A stretch of 64,000 nt of DNA, from contig NZ_JAMQOQ010000001.1 in the NCBI RefSeq assembly GCF_031624635.1, forward strand, positions 744,001 through 808,000, written 5' to 3'. Shown here piece by piece: positions 9,007-18,363 of the stretch. Both the position numbers and the translations under genes were made by a program. The DNA is from Halogeometricum sp. S3BR5-2 (GTDB lineage: Archaea > Halobacteriota > Halobacteria > Halobacteriales > Haloferacaceae). The notes beneath the pieces are model-generated. The model worked only from the letters and a program-made list of their open reading frames with translations. It had not been told where the DNA came from and did not search any database. The stretch's first letter is position 1, and the number at the start of each line of letters is the position of its first letter.

Positions 9007-9999
9007 TTAGGCGACCAGGTGCTCTTCGGCTTCGAGCAGTTCGTGATAGCGGTTTCTGATGGTCACTTCCGAGATGTTGGCCACCTCGCTCACCTCGCTC
9101 TGCGTCACCTTCTCGTTGGCGAGCAGCGAGGCGGCGTAGATGGCGGCGGCGGCGAGGCCGACGGGCGATTTGCCCGAGTGGATGCCCTGCTCTTTCGCCG
9201 TCTTCAGGAGCTGTCGGGCGTGCCGCTCGGACTCGTCCGAGAGGTCGAGTTCGGAGGCGAACCGCGGGACGTACTGCTCGGGGTCGGCGGGTTCGATCTC
9301 CAGGGAGAGTTCGCGGACGACGTAGCGGTACGTCCGGGATATCTCGTCTTTGCCGACGCGGGAGACGTTGGTTATCTCGTCGAGCGAACGCGGGGTGCCG
9401 GCCATCCGGGCGGCCGCGTACAGCGCCGAGGTGGCGACGCCCTCGATGGAGCGGCCGGGCAGCAGGTCGTCGTCAAGCGCGCGGCGGTAGATGACCGACG
9501 CCGTCTCGCGGACGTTGTCGGGGAGGCCGAGCGCCGACGCCATGCGGTCGATTTCACCGAGCGCCTGTTTCAGGTTGCGCTCTTTCGAGTCGCGGGTGCG
9601 GAAGCGCTCGTTCCACGTCCGCAGGCGCTGCATCTTCTGGCGCTGGTTCGACGACAGGGAGTTGCCGTAGGCGTCCTTGTCCTGCCAGCCGATGTTGGTC
9701 GACAGCCCCTTGTCGTGCATCATGTTCGTCGTCGGCGCGCCGACGCGGGACTTCGAGTCTCGCTCCGAGGAGTCGAACGCCCGCCACTCGGGGCCGCGGT
9801 CGACGGCGTCCTCCTCGACGACCAACCCGCACTCCTCGCACACCGTCTCGCCGTGTTCGCTGTCGTTCACGAGGTTCGTCGAACCGCACTCCGGACAGCG
9901 AAGCGTCTCGTCGTCCTCCTCTCGGGTCTCTTCTTCCTCTCCTTCGTTCTCGCGCGCGCGTGCGCTACGCGTACGAAAACTTCGGGTGCTTTCGGTCAT
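9007..9999 (-). CDS. tfb: Transcription initiation factor IIB (TFB)
   Basis: A 330-residue general transcription factor that binds TBP, the BRE and RNA polymerase. The zinc ribbon is at residues 35-57 (Cys35, Cys38, Cys54, Cys57). The B-finger/linker with GAPTTNMMHDKGLSTNIGW is at about 87-105. Two cyclin repeats fill about 125-320. The C-terminal helix-turn-helix (SEVANISEVTIRNRYHEL) reads the BRE. The Lys/Arg-poor N-terminal 30 residues are mainly acidic. Haloarchaea carry many TFB paralogs, so which one this is cannot be told here. The ATG at 9999 is chosen because upstream in-frame sequence overlaps the divergent gatC promoter and is Arg-rich. Confidence 0.96.
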   Translation of the reverse strand: MTESTRSFRTRSARARENEGEEEETREEDDETLRCPECGSTNLVNDSEHGETVCEECGLVVEEDAVDRGPEWRAFDSSERDSKSRVGAPTTNMMHDKGLSTNIGWQDKDAYGNSLSSNQRQKMQRLRTWNERFRTRDSKERNLKQALGEIDRMASALGLPDNVRETASVIYRRALDDDLLPGRSIEGVATSALYAAARMAGTPRSLDEITNVSRVGKDEISRTYRYVVRELSLEIEPADPEQYVPRFASELDLSDESERHARQLLKTAKEQGIHSGKSPVGLAAAAIYAASLLANEKVTQSEVSEVANISEVTIRNRYHELLEAEEHLVA

Positions 10000-10062
10000 T
10001 TTGATTGGGTGCAGAGAATGGGTCGGAGGGTTCTCCGTAGCACACACTACGCGCGCGTTGGG

Positions 10063-10070
10063 CATATATC
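10063..10070 (-). promoter_or_regulatory. TATA box of tfb
   Basis: CATATATC (GATATATG on the minus strand) lies about 65 bases before the tfb ATG. Transcription from it would give a leader of roughly 40 bases, unusual in a mainly leaderless genome. Confidence 0.45.
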
Positions 10071-10180
10071 TGATGGCTAGCGGACGACGAAATCGGCTCG
10101 CGGGGTCGCCGCGGCGGCGTCTCGGGCGTCTCGGCGCCGACACCGAAACCCTTACTCTTGGCCCCCGGTTCGTGACGAAC

Positions 10181-10459
10181 ATGAGCGATACGCCCGTGGA
10201 CGCCGATGAGGTGCGTCACGTCGCGGAGTTGGCGCGGGTGAACCTCGACGAGGAGGAAGTCGAGGCGTTCGCCGCCCAGTTCGCAGACATCCTCGACTAC
10301 TTCGACGCTCTCGACGAGGTTCCGGAAGTCGAGGCGGAATCCGACCTCGTGAACGTCATGCGGACCGACGAGGTGCGCGACGGTCTGAGCCAGGAGGAGG
10401 CCCTGCAGAACGCCCCCGAGTCGGAGGACGGCTTCTTCAAGGGTCCGCGGGTGTCGTAG
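10181..10459 (+). CDS. gatC: Glutamyl-tRNA(Gln)/aspartyl-tRNA(Asn) amidotransferase subunit C
   Basis: The 92-residue GatC belt subunit. It stabilises GatA in the GatCAB complex that amidates mischarged Glu-tRNA(Gln) or Asp-tRNA(Asn). It has VRHVAELARVNLDEEEVEAF at the N-terminus and the conserved end EDGFFKGPRV. The gene ends immediately before the gatA ATG with no spacer, so the two are an operon. GatB is not present here. It is divergent from tfb across about 180 bases. Confidence 0.95.
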   Translation: MSDTPVDADEVRHVAELARVNLDEEEVEAFAAQFADILDYFDALDEVPEVEAESDLVNVMRTDEVRDGLSQEEALQNAPESEDGFFKGPRVS

Positions 10460-11752
10460 ATGGGGGCGAACATCTTCATCACCGAGGAGACGGTCGACGG
10501 CGCCGACGACGGCCCCCTCGCGGGGACCACCGTCGCCGTCAAGGACAACCTCAGCACCGAGGGCGTCCGCACGACGTGCGGGTCCGCGATGCTCGAAGAC
10601 TACGTCCCGCCGTACGACGCCACCGTCGTCGAACGCCTGAAGGACGCCGGCGCGACCATCGTCGGCAAGACCAACATGGACGAGTTCGGGATGGGCGGCA
10701 CCACCGAGACGTCGGCGTTCGGTCCGACCGAGAACCCCGTCGACGCGGAACGCGTCCCCGGCGGGTCGTCGGGCGGGTCGGCCGCCGCCGTCGCCGCCGG
10801 CGAGGCGGACGTCGCCCTCGGCACCGACACCGGCGGGTCGGTTCGCAACCCGGCCGCCTTCTGCGGCGTCGTCGGCATCAAGCCCACCTACGGGCTGGTC
10901 TCGCGCTACGGCCTCGTCGCCTACGCGAACTCCCTCGAACAGGTCGGTCCCATCGGGTCGACCGTTGAGGACGCCGCCGCCCTGTTGGACGTGATTTCGG
11001 GCGCCGACGAACGCGACGCGACGACGCGGTTCGACGAGTCGATGGGTACCCACCCGGCCGCCGACTCGGAGTACGCCGCCGCCGCGGACGGCGACGTGGA
11101 GGGCCTCACCGTCGGCGTCGTCGCGGACCTCCTCGACGGCGCGGACGACCGCGTCGTGGAGACCTTCGAACAGTCCGTCTCGGACCTCGAATCGCGGGGC
11201 GCCGAGGTGGTCGAAGTGAGCCTCGAATCGGTCGAACACGCCGTGCAGGCGTACTACGTCATCGCCATGTCGGAGGCCTCCTCCAACCTCGCGCGCTACG
11301 ACGGCGTGCGCTACGGTCTCTCGACGGGCAAGGACGGCAACTGGAACGAGACGTACGCCGAGACGCGCGAGGAGGGTCTGGGGGAGGAGGTCAAGCGGCG
11401 CATCCTCCTCGGCACGTATGCCCTCTCGGCCGGCTACCACGACAAGTACTACAAGAAGGCTCAGGACGCCCGCGCGTGGATCAAACAGGACTTCGACGCG
11501 GCGTTCGAGGAGGCGGACGTCCTCGCCACGCCGACGATGCCCGTCCTCCCGCCGAAACTCGGCGAGAGCCTCTCGGACCCCCTCCAACTCTACTTGATGG
11601 ACGCCAACACCGTCCCGGTGAACCTCGCGAACCTGCCGGCGATTTCGGTGCCGGCGGGCGAGGCGGACGGCCTCCCTGTCGGACTCCAACTCATCGGCCC
11701 GAAGTTCGGCGAGGAGACGATGATTCGGGCGGCCTCCGCGGTGGAGAACTGA
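10460..11752 (+). CDS. gatA: Glutamyl-tRNA(Gln) amidotransferase subunit A
   Basis: The 430-residue amidase subunit that releases ammonia from glutamine or asparagine for transamidation. The Lys-cisSer-Ser triad is visible: Lys in TTVAVKDN near residue 30, Ser in VPGGSSGGSAAAVA near 100-112, and the nucleophile Ser in GTDTGGSVRNPA near 120-132. It is shorter than bacterial GatA (about 480) mainly at the start, where the protein opens directly with an acidic MGANIFITEETVDGAD. It starts directly after the gatC stop. Confidence 0.96.
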   Translation: MGANIFITEETVDGADDGPLAGTTVAVKDNLSTEGVRTTCGSAMLEDYVPPYDATVVERLKDAGATIVGKTNMDEFGMGGTTETSAFGPTENPVDAERVPGGSSGGSAAAVAAGEADVALGTDTGGSVRNPAAFCGVVGIKPTYGLVSRYGLVAYANSLEQVGPIGSTVEDAAALLDVISGADERDATTRFDESMGTHPAADSEYAAAADGDVEGLTVGVVADLLDGADDRVVETFEQSVSDLESRGAEVVEVSLESVEHAVQAYYVIAMSEASSNLARYDGVRYGLSTGKDGNWNETYAETREEGLGEEVKRRILLGTYALSAGYHDKYYKKAQDARAWIKQDFDAAFEEADVLATPTMPVLPPKLGESLSDPLQLYLMDANTVPVNLANLPAISVPAGEADGLPVGLQLIGPKFGEETMIRAASAVEN

Positions 11753-11778
11753 GTTCCGCGAGTCTCTCCTTAGTCGGC

Positions 11779-11793
11779 GGACGCTTCGCGTCC
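11779..11793. terminator. Stem-loop after gatA
   Basis: GGACGC-TTC-GCGTCC forms a perfect six-base stem 27 bases after the gatA stop. A second tight dyad (TCGCT-C-AGCGA) follows shortly after. There is no long T-tract directly behind, so a termination role is only possible. Confidence 0.3.
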
Positions 11794-11921
11794 ACCGAAC
11801 TTCGCTTCGCTCAGCGAGACGGGTTTTGTGAGTGCGAGGAAGTCGGGAACTGAGCGGCCGCCGAGGCCGCACCGACGGCTCACGAACGGGCGACCGAAAG
11901 AATCGAATCGCGAATCGGACG

Positions 11922-12053
11922 TTACTTGTTGGTCAGCGCCCGCAGCGCCACGCCCGCGAGGATGGTCACGACGCCGATGATGGTGGCGATGGGCGGGATG
12001 GGGATGAACAGGAATACGACACCGACGAGTATCACGATGGTCGAGAGCTTCAT
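11922..12053 (-). CDS. Small two-helix membrane protein
   Basis: A 43-residue hydrophobic protein. It starts MKLSTIVILVGVVFLFIPIPP, followed by a second helix ATIIGVVTILAGVALRAL and a short basic end LTNK. The hairpin layout with a Pro-rich turn is typical of tiny haloarchaeal membrane proteins of unknown role. The ATG at 12053 is preferred to an in-frame start 26 codons upstream because the hydrophobic helix begins there. Confidence 0.6.
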   Translation of the reverse strand: MKLSTIVILVGVVFLFIPIPPIATIIGVVTILAGVALRALTNK

Positions 12054-12306
12054 GTCCCGTTCGACGCACATCAGAGTGAAAAGCGTGGTTGCCACACGTC
12101 CCGCTCCGAGACTGTATCCGAATCGGACCATTCAGGGTCGGCTCTGCGCTCGGGGCCGGTGCGTGGTTCGTCGGCACGCCCGAGTGGCCGGGCGCGGGCG
12201 CGCTCCTCGGCCCCGCCGCGCCCGGTCGTCTGCGGGTTCGCCCCTCGAACGGACGTGTCACCTCGGCCCCGAAAAACTGTTTACGGCGACACCGAGACCC
12301 GCCCGT

Positions 12307-12597
12307 ATGGACGATTCCTTCGCCGAGACGGTCCCCAGGTGGGCGCTGCGCTTCGCGGCCGGGAGCGCGGCGCTCGCGGTGCTCTCCTTCCTCTTCGGGG
12401 GGCCCGGAACGGAACTGCTGACCGGCGCGCTCGTCGCGGCGTTCCTCGCCGTCTCCGGCTACATCCTCTATCGGTCGAGACGCGAGGAGGGGCCGCCCGG
12501 AGGCGGAGGCGGAAGCGGGGGACAGGAACCGACGCGCCGGTCGGAGACGACGGCCGAGACGGGCACGAACGGGTACGGTGGCGACGGCGACCTGTAA
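12307..12597 (+). CDS. Small membrane protein of unknown function
   Basis: A 96-residue protein with two predicted helices (about residues 12-30 and 36-57), a basic YRSRREEG stop-transfer and a disordered Gly/Thr/Glu-rich tail. No family is recognised. The 250-base gap before it shows no other gene. The ATG at 12307 opens the acidic frame; upstream in-frame sequence is not protein-like. It is convergent with trkH, 36 bases from its stop. Confidence 0.6.
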   Translation: MDDSFAETVPRWALRFAAGSAALAVLSFLFGGPGTELLTGALVAAFLAVSGYILYRSRREEGPPGGGGGSGGQEPTRRSETTAETGTNGYGGDGDL

Positions 12598-12633
12598 CGC
12601 GCGCTCCCCCTTCTCGCCTCCCCGCCGGACGCG

Positions 12634-14238
12634 TCACCGACGCCAGTACTCCGGCGTCAGGAGCACGAGCACGGGGAGAATCTCCAGCCGTCCGATCCAC
12701 ATCAGCGCGACCATGAACAGCTTCGCCGCGTTCGAGAAGCCGAGGTAGCTTCCCATCGGGCCGGCGACTCCGAACCCCGGACCGACGTTGCCGAGCGTGG
12801 ATGCCGCCGCCGCCATCGTCTCCAAGAGCGTGAGCGTCTGGCCGTGACGCACGCCGTCGAGGAACAGGAGGCCCGTGGCGACGAAGAAGATGACCAAGTA
12901 GAGGAGCGTGAACGCGTAGATGCCGCGGATGGCGCGTTCGTCGAGGGCGCGACCCGCCAGCCGAACGGGGCGGACCGCCTCGGGGTGGGCCGTTGTGTAC
13001 AGTTCCCGACGGACGGACTTGACGATGACGTACCAGCGGACGACCTTCACCGAACCGCCGGTCGACCCGGCGGAGCCGCCGATGAACATCGCGAACAGGA
13101 GCACGTACTTCGCCGGGGTGCTCCACGCGTTGAAGTCGATGCTGGCGTACCCCGTCGTCGTCACGATGGCGACGACTTGGAACGCCGCGTGGCGGAGCGT
13201 GGGCTCGACCTGTCCGACGATTATCCCGCTGACCTCGCCGAGGTAGGCCGCGTCGAACGTTCCGTCGGCCGGCGCCGAGGCGGTGAAGCCCGCGCCGGTG
13301 AACAGGAGCACCGAGAGCAGCGCGGTCAGCGCCGCCATCACGCCGACGTAGGAGCGGAACTCCGTGTCCTCGAAGACGTGCCGGGGGTCGCCCGTCAGCG
13401 CGTGCCAGAACAGCGCGAAGTTGACGCCGGCGGCGACCATGAACGGGATGATGATCCACTGCGCCGCCGCGGAGAGCGCCTCGATGCTGCGCGCCTCCGG
13501 GGAGAACCCGCCAGTCGGCATCGTCGTCAGCGCGTGCGCGACGGCGTTGTAGAGGGTCAGGTTCGGGTCGATTCCGAGTAGGAAGAGACCGTACAGCAGC
13601 GCCGCTTCGAGGACGGTGAAGCCGATGTACGCGCCCCAGAGCGCGCGCGCCGTCTCGGCGATGCGGGGGGTGAGCTTCTCGATGCCGGGGCCGGGCGCCT
13701 CGGCGTCCATCAACTGCGCGCCGCCGACGGAGAGTTCCGGCAGGATGGCGACGGCGAGGACGACGATGCCCATCCCGCCGAGCCACTGGGTCAACTGCCG
13801 CCACATCATGATGCCGCGGGTGTGGGCGTCGAACGATATCTCCCCGAGCACCGTCGCGCCCGTCGTCGTGAACCCGCTCATGCTCTCGAAGAGGGCGTTG
13901 GCCGGGTTGCCGAGCGTCGAGGCGGGGCGGACCGGGGCGACGGCCGGCGGGATGCCGTGCGCCTCGATGAGGTACGGGACGGCGCCGACGACGGCGACGG
14001 AGAGCCACGTCAGCCCGACCATGAGAAAGCCCTCGCGGGCGCGGATGTCCGGGTCGGGGTCCAGTCGCTCCAGTCCCGCCCCGAGGACGACGGTCAGGGG
14101 AATCGTGACCGCGAACGGGACCACCGTCTCGCCGTAGTACAGCGCCACGAGGAGCGGAAAGCAGAGCGGGACCGCGAGGTACTTGAGGATGCTCCCGACG
14201 AGACTGAGGCTGGCCCGGTAGTCGACGCGTAGCTTCAT
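12634..14238 (-). CDS. trkH: Trk potassium uptake channel subunit TrkH
   Basis: A 534-residue K+ translocating membrane subunit of the SKT family. The four selectivity-filter segments are visible: SMSGFTTTGATV near residue 119, TTMPTGGFSPEA near 245, VAIVTTTGYASIDF near 355 and AASTLGNVGPGFG near 482. It needs the cytosolic RCK protein TrkA, which is encoded 88 bases upstream on the same strand, so the order is trkA-trkH in one transcriptional direction. Potassium uptake is central to the salt-in strategy of haloarchaea. The C-terminal GRLEILPVLVLLTPEYWR is the standard end of TrkH. Confidence 0.95.
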   Translation of the reverse strand: MKLRVDYRASLSLVGSILKYLAVPLCFPLLVALYYGETVVPFAVTIPLTVVLGAGLERLDPDPDIRAREGFLMVGLTWLSVAVVGAVPYLIEAHGIPPAVAPVRPASTLGNPANALFESMSGFTTTGATVLGEISFDAHTRGIMMWRQLTQWLGGMGIVVLAVAILPELSVGGAQLMDAEAPGPGIEKLTPRIAETARALWGAYIGFTVLEAALLYGLFLLGIDPNLTLYNAVAHALTTMPTGGFSPEARSIEALSAAAQWIIIPFMVAAGVNFALFWHALTGDPRHVFEDTEFRSYVGVMAALTALLSVLLFTGAGFTASAPADGTFDAAYLGEVSGIIVGQVEPTLRHAAFQVVAIVTTTGYASIDFNAWSTPAKYVLLFAMFIGGSAGSTGGSVKVVRWYVIVKSVRRELYTTAHPEAVRPVRLAGRALDERAIRGIYAFTLLYLVIFFVATGLLFLDGVRHGQTLTLLETMAAAASTLGNVGPGFGVAGPMGSYLGFSNAAKLFMVALMWIGRLEILPVLVLLTPEYWRR

Positions 14239-14326
14239 CGGCGAACCGTCTCGACTCTCTCGGGCCGGCGTGTATTAGTTTGCGATACCGTCCGCGGGTT
14301 CGTCGTCGGGGCGAACGGTGGACGGC

Positions 14327-15664
14327 TCACAGTTCGGGAGTCACCTCGCTGACGACGGCGGCGTCGACGAACAGGACGACGTGGTCGCCCGCCTCGACGA
14401 CGGTGTCCCCGCGCGGCGTGATGAACTCCCGGTCGCGCGTGATGGCGCCGACGACGACGCCCTCGGGGAGTTGTTGGATGGATTCGCGTATCTCGCGGCC
14501 GGCGAGGACGCTCGCGTCGTCGACCTCGATTTCGAGCACCTCGGCCTTGTCCGACTCGATGAGCGCGACGTTCTCCGCGCCGCCCTCGCGGGTGAACCGC
14601 GTTATCTCCTCGGCGACCACCTCGCGCGGGTTCACCCCCACGTCGACGCCGACGGCCTCGAACAGGTCGACGTACTCCGTCGTGTCGATGACCGCGACGG
14701 TGCGCTCGACGCCGATGCGGGCGGCCAGAAGCGAGACGAGGAGGTTCTTCTCGTCGGACTCCAGGGCGGCGACGACGAGGTCGGCGTCGCCGACGTGCTC
14801 GCGTTCGAGGAACTCCGTGTCGGTCGCGTCCGATTCCATGACGACGGTGTCCGGCAGTTTCTCGGCCAGATTCCGCGCCCGTTCGGGGTCGCGTTCGATG
14901 AGGCGCGGGCGGAAGCCGCGCTCTTCGAGCAGTCGGGCGACGTGGAATCCGATCTCCGACCCGCCGACGACGACCACCTCCTCGGCGGTTCCCGGCGACT
15001 CGTCGGGGGCGACCGTCCGCGCGAACTCCTGGACGCTCTTGGGCGTGCCGATGACGACGACGCGGTCGTTGGGTTGGATGACCGTCTCCCCGCGCGGTAT
15101 CTCGACGGTGCCGTTGCGCAGGATGGCGGCGAACGTCAGCGCCTCGAAGCGGTCGGCCTCGCGGATGGTGACGTTCGAGACGGGGCTGTTCTCGGCCACC
15201 TCGAACTCCGCCATCTGCACCCGCCCGCCGGCGAAGGGGTCGACGTCGCGCGCCGCCGGCAGGCCGATGATGCGCACGATGGACTCGGCGGCCAGCAGGT
15301 TCGTACACACCATGAAGTCGATGCCGAACGCCTTCTTCGAGCGCTGCCACGTCCGCAGGTACTCGGTGTTCTTCACGCGGGCGATAGTGAACGCGTCGCT
15401 GATGGCCTTCACCGTCGAGCAGACGACGATGTTCGTCTCGTCGTCGTCCGTCGAGGCGATGACCATCCCGGCGTCGTCGACGCCCGCCTCTTCGAGCGTC
15501 GAGACGGCCGTGCCGTCGCCGGCGATGGCCAACACGTCGTGCGAGTAGTTCATGTCCTCGACGCGTTCGGCGTCCGAGTCGATGACGACGACCTCGTGCA
15601 CGTCGGCGAGGTCGGCCGCGATGCTCGACCCGACCTGTCCGGCACCGACGATAACTACGCGCAT
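14327..15664 (-). CDS. trkA: Trk potassium uptake protein TrkA (double RCK)
   Basis: A 445-residue peripheral gating subunit with two TrkA-N/TrkA-C pairs. The first nucleotide site is MRVVIVGAGQVGSSIA (residues 1-16). The second is VVVVGGSEIGFHVARLLEERG, around residues 227-247; its GGSEIG loop keeps the glycine pattern. Each TrkA-N is followed by a TrkA-C ligand domain. It binds NAD(H) or ATP/ADP and gates TrkH, whose gene follows. Confidence 0.95.
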   Translation of the reverse strand: MRVVIVGAGQVGSSIAADLADVHEVVVIDSDAERVEDMNYSHDVLAIAGDGTAVSTLEEAGVDDAGMVIASTDDDETNIVVCSTVKAISDAFTIARVKNTEYLRTWQRSKKAFGIDFMVCTNLLAAESIVRIIGLPAARDVDPFAGGRVQMAEFEVAENSPVSNVTIREADRFEALTFAAILRNGTVEIPRGETVIQPNDRVVVIGTPKSVQEFARTVAPDESPGTAEEVVVVGGSEIGFHVARLLEERGFRPRLIERDPERARNLAEKLPDTVVMESDATDTEFLEREHVGDADLVVAALESDEKNLLVSLLAARIGVERTVAVIDTTEYVDLFEAVGVDVGVNPREVVAEEITRFTREGGAENVALIESDKAEVLEIEVDDASVLAGREIRESIQQLPEGVVVGAITRDREFITPRGDTVVEAGDHVVLFVDAAVVSEVTPEL

Positions 15665-15770
15665 CTGTCGCCCCCTCCGAGTACCATTTCTGTGAGGGAT
15701 TTCGACCCGACCGGTATTCTTCTTTCGACATCCACGCGGAACCGCACCGGCGCGCGTGGAGGGGCGTTCG

Positions 15771-16307
15771 CTAGTCCTTCCGGCGGTCGACGGTCAACTC
15801 GACCGGGCGCCGGCGGCCTTCGAGGTCCTCGACGATGCGCTCGACCACCTTCTCCGCCTCCTTCTCCAGGGCGGGTTTCAGTTTGTCGATGACCCACCCG
15901 AACGAGACGAACCGCGGGAGGTTGAGCGTGCTCTCGTCGGCGGAGTCGGCGTCGTAGGACACCTCGAAGACGACGCGACAACCCGTCTCGGCGTCCTCGG
16001 GGGCGTCGTCGGGGAGTTCCGGCAACTCCTCGACGTGCCAGTGCCCGTGCGCGCGGAAGTCCTTGACGATCCGCCAGTCGATTCGGTCCGGCGGGTGGAG
16101 TTCCGTCACCTCCGAGACGGCCGTGTAGTTGAGTTTCCACCACGAGAAGCGCATCGCGTACCGCGTCCCCGCCCCGCCGTCACCCGCCCGACGCGTCACG
16201 TCGGTGAGGTGGTCGGAGTAGTGTACGTATCGAGGGAAGTCGGCGAGAAAGTCGTACACCTCCTCGGGGGGCAGGTAGACGACGGTGCTGACGACGATTT
16301 CGTCCAC
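15771..16307 (-). CDS. SRPBCC (START/Coq10-like) lipid- or ligand-binding protein
   Basis: A 178-residue helix-grip protein. It begins VDEIVVSTVVYLPPEEVYDFLADFPRY, the classic polyketide-cyclase/Coq10 opening, and ends with a long C-terminal helix (VIDKLKPALEKEAEKVVERIVEDLE). It likely binds a hydrophobic ligand such as a quinone or polyprenyl compound, which is family inference. The start is GTG at 16307, since upstream in-frame residues do not fit the fold. It is divergent from the next gene across 97 bases. Confidence 0.8.
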   Translation of the reverse strand: MDEIVVSTVVYLPPEEVYDFLADFPRYVHYSDHLTDVTRRAGDGGAGTRYAMRFSWWKLNYTAVSEVTELHPPDRIDWRIVKDFRAHGHWHVEELPELPDDAPEDAETGCRVVFEVSYDADSADESTLNLPRFVSFGWVIDKLKPALEKEAEKVVERIVEDLEGRRRPVELTVDRRKD

Positions 16308-16404
16308 GACTTCGGGGTTCGGAGGCTGCGAACAAAGCCTTGTGGGAAACGAGCGCGGCGGAACCACAACGTTGATAGCTCTGACAGCGAACTGTCGGGT
16401 CGAG

Positions 16405-17307
16405 ATGGTGGGTGGGACCCTCAGAGACATTCGAGCGCACGTGAGCGGACTGGCCGCGCCGACGGGGCCGTACGCCGTGGTGTGTGCGCGCACGGCGCGC
16501 GAACCCGTTCCGCTGGCCGGCGAGCGCTTCGACAGCCGCGAGGACGCCGAACGCGCCGCCGACGTGGCCGACGAGTATCACTCCGCGCTCCGGCGGTACG
16601 ACCCGGAGGCGCCGCGGCATCACCTCGTCGTCCGCGACGCCGCCGGCCCGCCGGCGCCTCGGTCGAACGCCGACTCCGACGTCCGACTGCGCTACGTCGC
16701 CCTCTGTCACGACGTCTCCGGCGCGGTGTTCGAGGCGCTCTCGGAGACGGGCTTTCGGACCGCCGAGTCGGCCGCGATGGAGACGTACCTGACGCTGGCG
16801 GAGGTGGTCGAAGACCGCGACGACTTCTGTCTCACGATGCTGTGGAGCGCGATGAACGAACTCGACGTCCGACTCGACGCGGCCGACCAGCGGACCGTCG
16901 TCGACGCCGCGGCCGGCCTGCTCGGAGGGGCTACCCCCGAGGGACGGACTGAACCGACGGTCGGGTCGGCCCTGGAGCGAACGCTCGCGCGACTCGACGA
17001 GGCCTCGTTCGTCGACGGCTACGACGTGGCCGCCTGTCCCGGCGGCGACGCGTGGGAGGCGACGTTCGCCGACTACGCCCTCGCCGAACGGACCGGTCGG
17101 CTCCCGACGCTTCCCATCGCGGTGGACCTCGTGCGCCGACTGCCCGACCGCCCCGTCGCGTTCACCGAGGCGACCCCGCTGGCGGACCGCCGCTGGCGGC
17201 TCCGCGTCGAGACGGTCGACTCCGAAGAGTCGAGCGACCGCTGCGGCCTCGTCAGCCTCGACGCGACGGACGAGGGGCGCCTGAACGAGACGGACTACCG
17301 GCTCTGA
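16405..17307 (+). CDS. Haloarchaeal protein of unknown function
   Basis: A 300-residue acidic protein with no recognised catalytic motif. The first 95 residues (LRDIRAHVSGLAAPTGPY, then an EDAERAADVADEYHSALRRYD helix) look like one small domain. The middle and C-terminal parts are helical (METYLTLAEVVEDRDDFCL, VDAAAGLLGG) and end in a beta-rich segment (RRWRLRVETV). Two-domain architecture is my reading only. The ATG at 16405 is chosen because 40 upstream in-frame residues lie over the divergent promoter and have low-quality composition. It precedes the flavoprotein gene by 49 bases and may be co-transcribed. Confidence 0.65.
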   Translation: MVGGTLRDIRAHVSGLAAPTGPYAVVCARTAREPVPLAGERFDSREDAERAADVADEYHSALRRYDPEAPRHHLVVRDAAGPPAPRSNADSDVRLRYVALCHDVSGAVFEALSETGFRTAESAAMETYLTLAEVVEDRDDFCLTMLWSAMNELDVRLDAADQRTVVDAAAGLLGGATPEGRTEPTVGSALERTLARLDEASFVDGYDVAACPGGDAWEATFADYALAERTGRLPTLPIAVDLVRRLPDRPVAFTEATPLADRRWRLRVETVDSEESSDRCGLVSLDATDEGRLNETDYRL

Positions 17308-17356
17308 GCGCCGCCGAAACCGACGGACTCATCCTCACAAGCGCGGTACCCCGTCC

Positions 17357-18160
17357 ATGGAGCGAGACGATGGCGAACACGCGCACGGCCCGACGGACGT
17401 ACTCGTGGTGGGCGGCGGCGTCGCCGGCCTCACCGCCGCGACGTTCACCGCCCGCGCCGGCCTCGACACCCTCGTCGTCAACGACGGCGAGAGCATCCTG
17501 AACCGCAACGCCCACGTGGAGAACTTCCCCGGCTTCCCGGCCGGCGTGAACTCGCGGCTGTTCGGCGACCTACTCGCAGAACAGGCCGACCGCAACGACG
17601 TCCGGCGGCGCGAGGGACGCGTCGCGGACGTCGAACGCGTCGAGGAGGACGGCGAGACGGGCGTGCGGTTCGTCGCCAGCGTCGAGGCCGACGGGACCGT
17701 CGAGACGGTTCGCACCCGGTTCGTCGTCGCCGCCTCGTGGTCGGACGCCGACTACCTCGACGGCCTGAACGCGACCACCCGCGACGCCGGGAGCAAGCGC
17801 TACGTCGACGTGGACGAACGGGGCCGCACCTCCGTCGAGGGCGTCTACGCCGCGGGCCGACTGACGGAGAAGTACCACCAAGCGGTCGTCTCGGCCGGGC
17901 ACGGCGCCGAAGTCGGTCTGACCGTCGTCCACGACAGCGACGTCTCCTACTACCACGACTGGGTCGCCCCGGAGGGTTACTTCACCGACCGCGGGCGCGA
18001 GGTGCCGCCGGGATGCGAGGAGATAGACGCCGAAGAGCGGAAGCGCCGCGAGGCCGAATCCCGCGAGGTGATGACCGAGTTCTTCGCCGACCCCCACGAG
18101 GAACCCCAGCGGACGCATCCGAGTCTGGTCGAGGACGAACGCGGGCGACTGGACGAGTAG
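17357..18160 (+). CDS. Thioredoxin-reductase-like FAD protein lacking the redox CxxC
   Basis: A 267-residue flavoprotein of the pyridine nucleotide-disulphide oxidoreductase fold. The FAD site VLVVGGGVAGLTAATFTARAG lies at residues 15-35, NFPGFPAG at 56-63, and the second FAD motif VEGVYAAGR at 160-168. It is about 50 residues shorter than thioredoxin reductase in its core. The NAD(P)H-binding insert and the CxxC pair are missing, so classical thioredoxin reduction is not possible. A long acidic C-terminal tail (about 195-267) carries YYHDWVAPEGYFTDRGREVPPGC. It may be a regulatory or non-disulphide FAD enzyme. Confidence 0.82.
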   Translation: MERDDGEHAHGPTDVLVVGGGVAGLTAATFTARAGLDTLVVNDGESILNRNAHVENFPGFPAGVNSRLFGDLLAEQADRNDVRRREGRVADVERVEEDGETGVRFVASVEADGTVETVRTRFVVAASWSDADYLDGLNATTRDAGSKRYVDVDERGRTSVEGVYAAGRLTEKYHQAVVSAGHGAEVGLTVVHDSDVSYYHDWVAPEGYFTDRGREVPPGCEEIDAEERKRREAESREVMTEFFADPHEEPQRTHPSLVEDERGRLDE

Positions 18161-18363
18161 GGCCACGAGGACGGTGCAACCGCGGCGACTTCTCCCGGGT
18201 CCGGCCGCGCGATTGCCGCCGGTCGGCCGCCGCGGGCGGGACTGGAAGGGGCCGCCGTCCGAGTTGTTCACGACACTCTTCTCGACGGCGCGACCGATAA
18301 CCGAGAAACATCCCACGCGGAACACCGGACCGCTTTACTCCGCCCGCCTCGAACCCCACGACG

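Noticed and set aside
11760-11830. Insertion-sequence end or mobile repeat
   Set aside because: Only short hairpins are present; there is no transposase and no flanking target duplication.
12054-12306. Extra gene in the 253-base gap
   Set aside because: Reading frames there are Arg/Gly-rich and lack motifs; it holds divergent upstream regions of two small genes.
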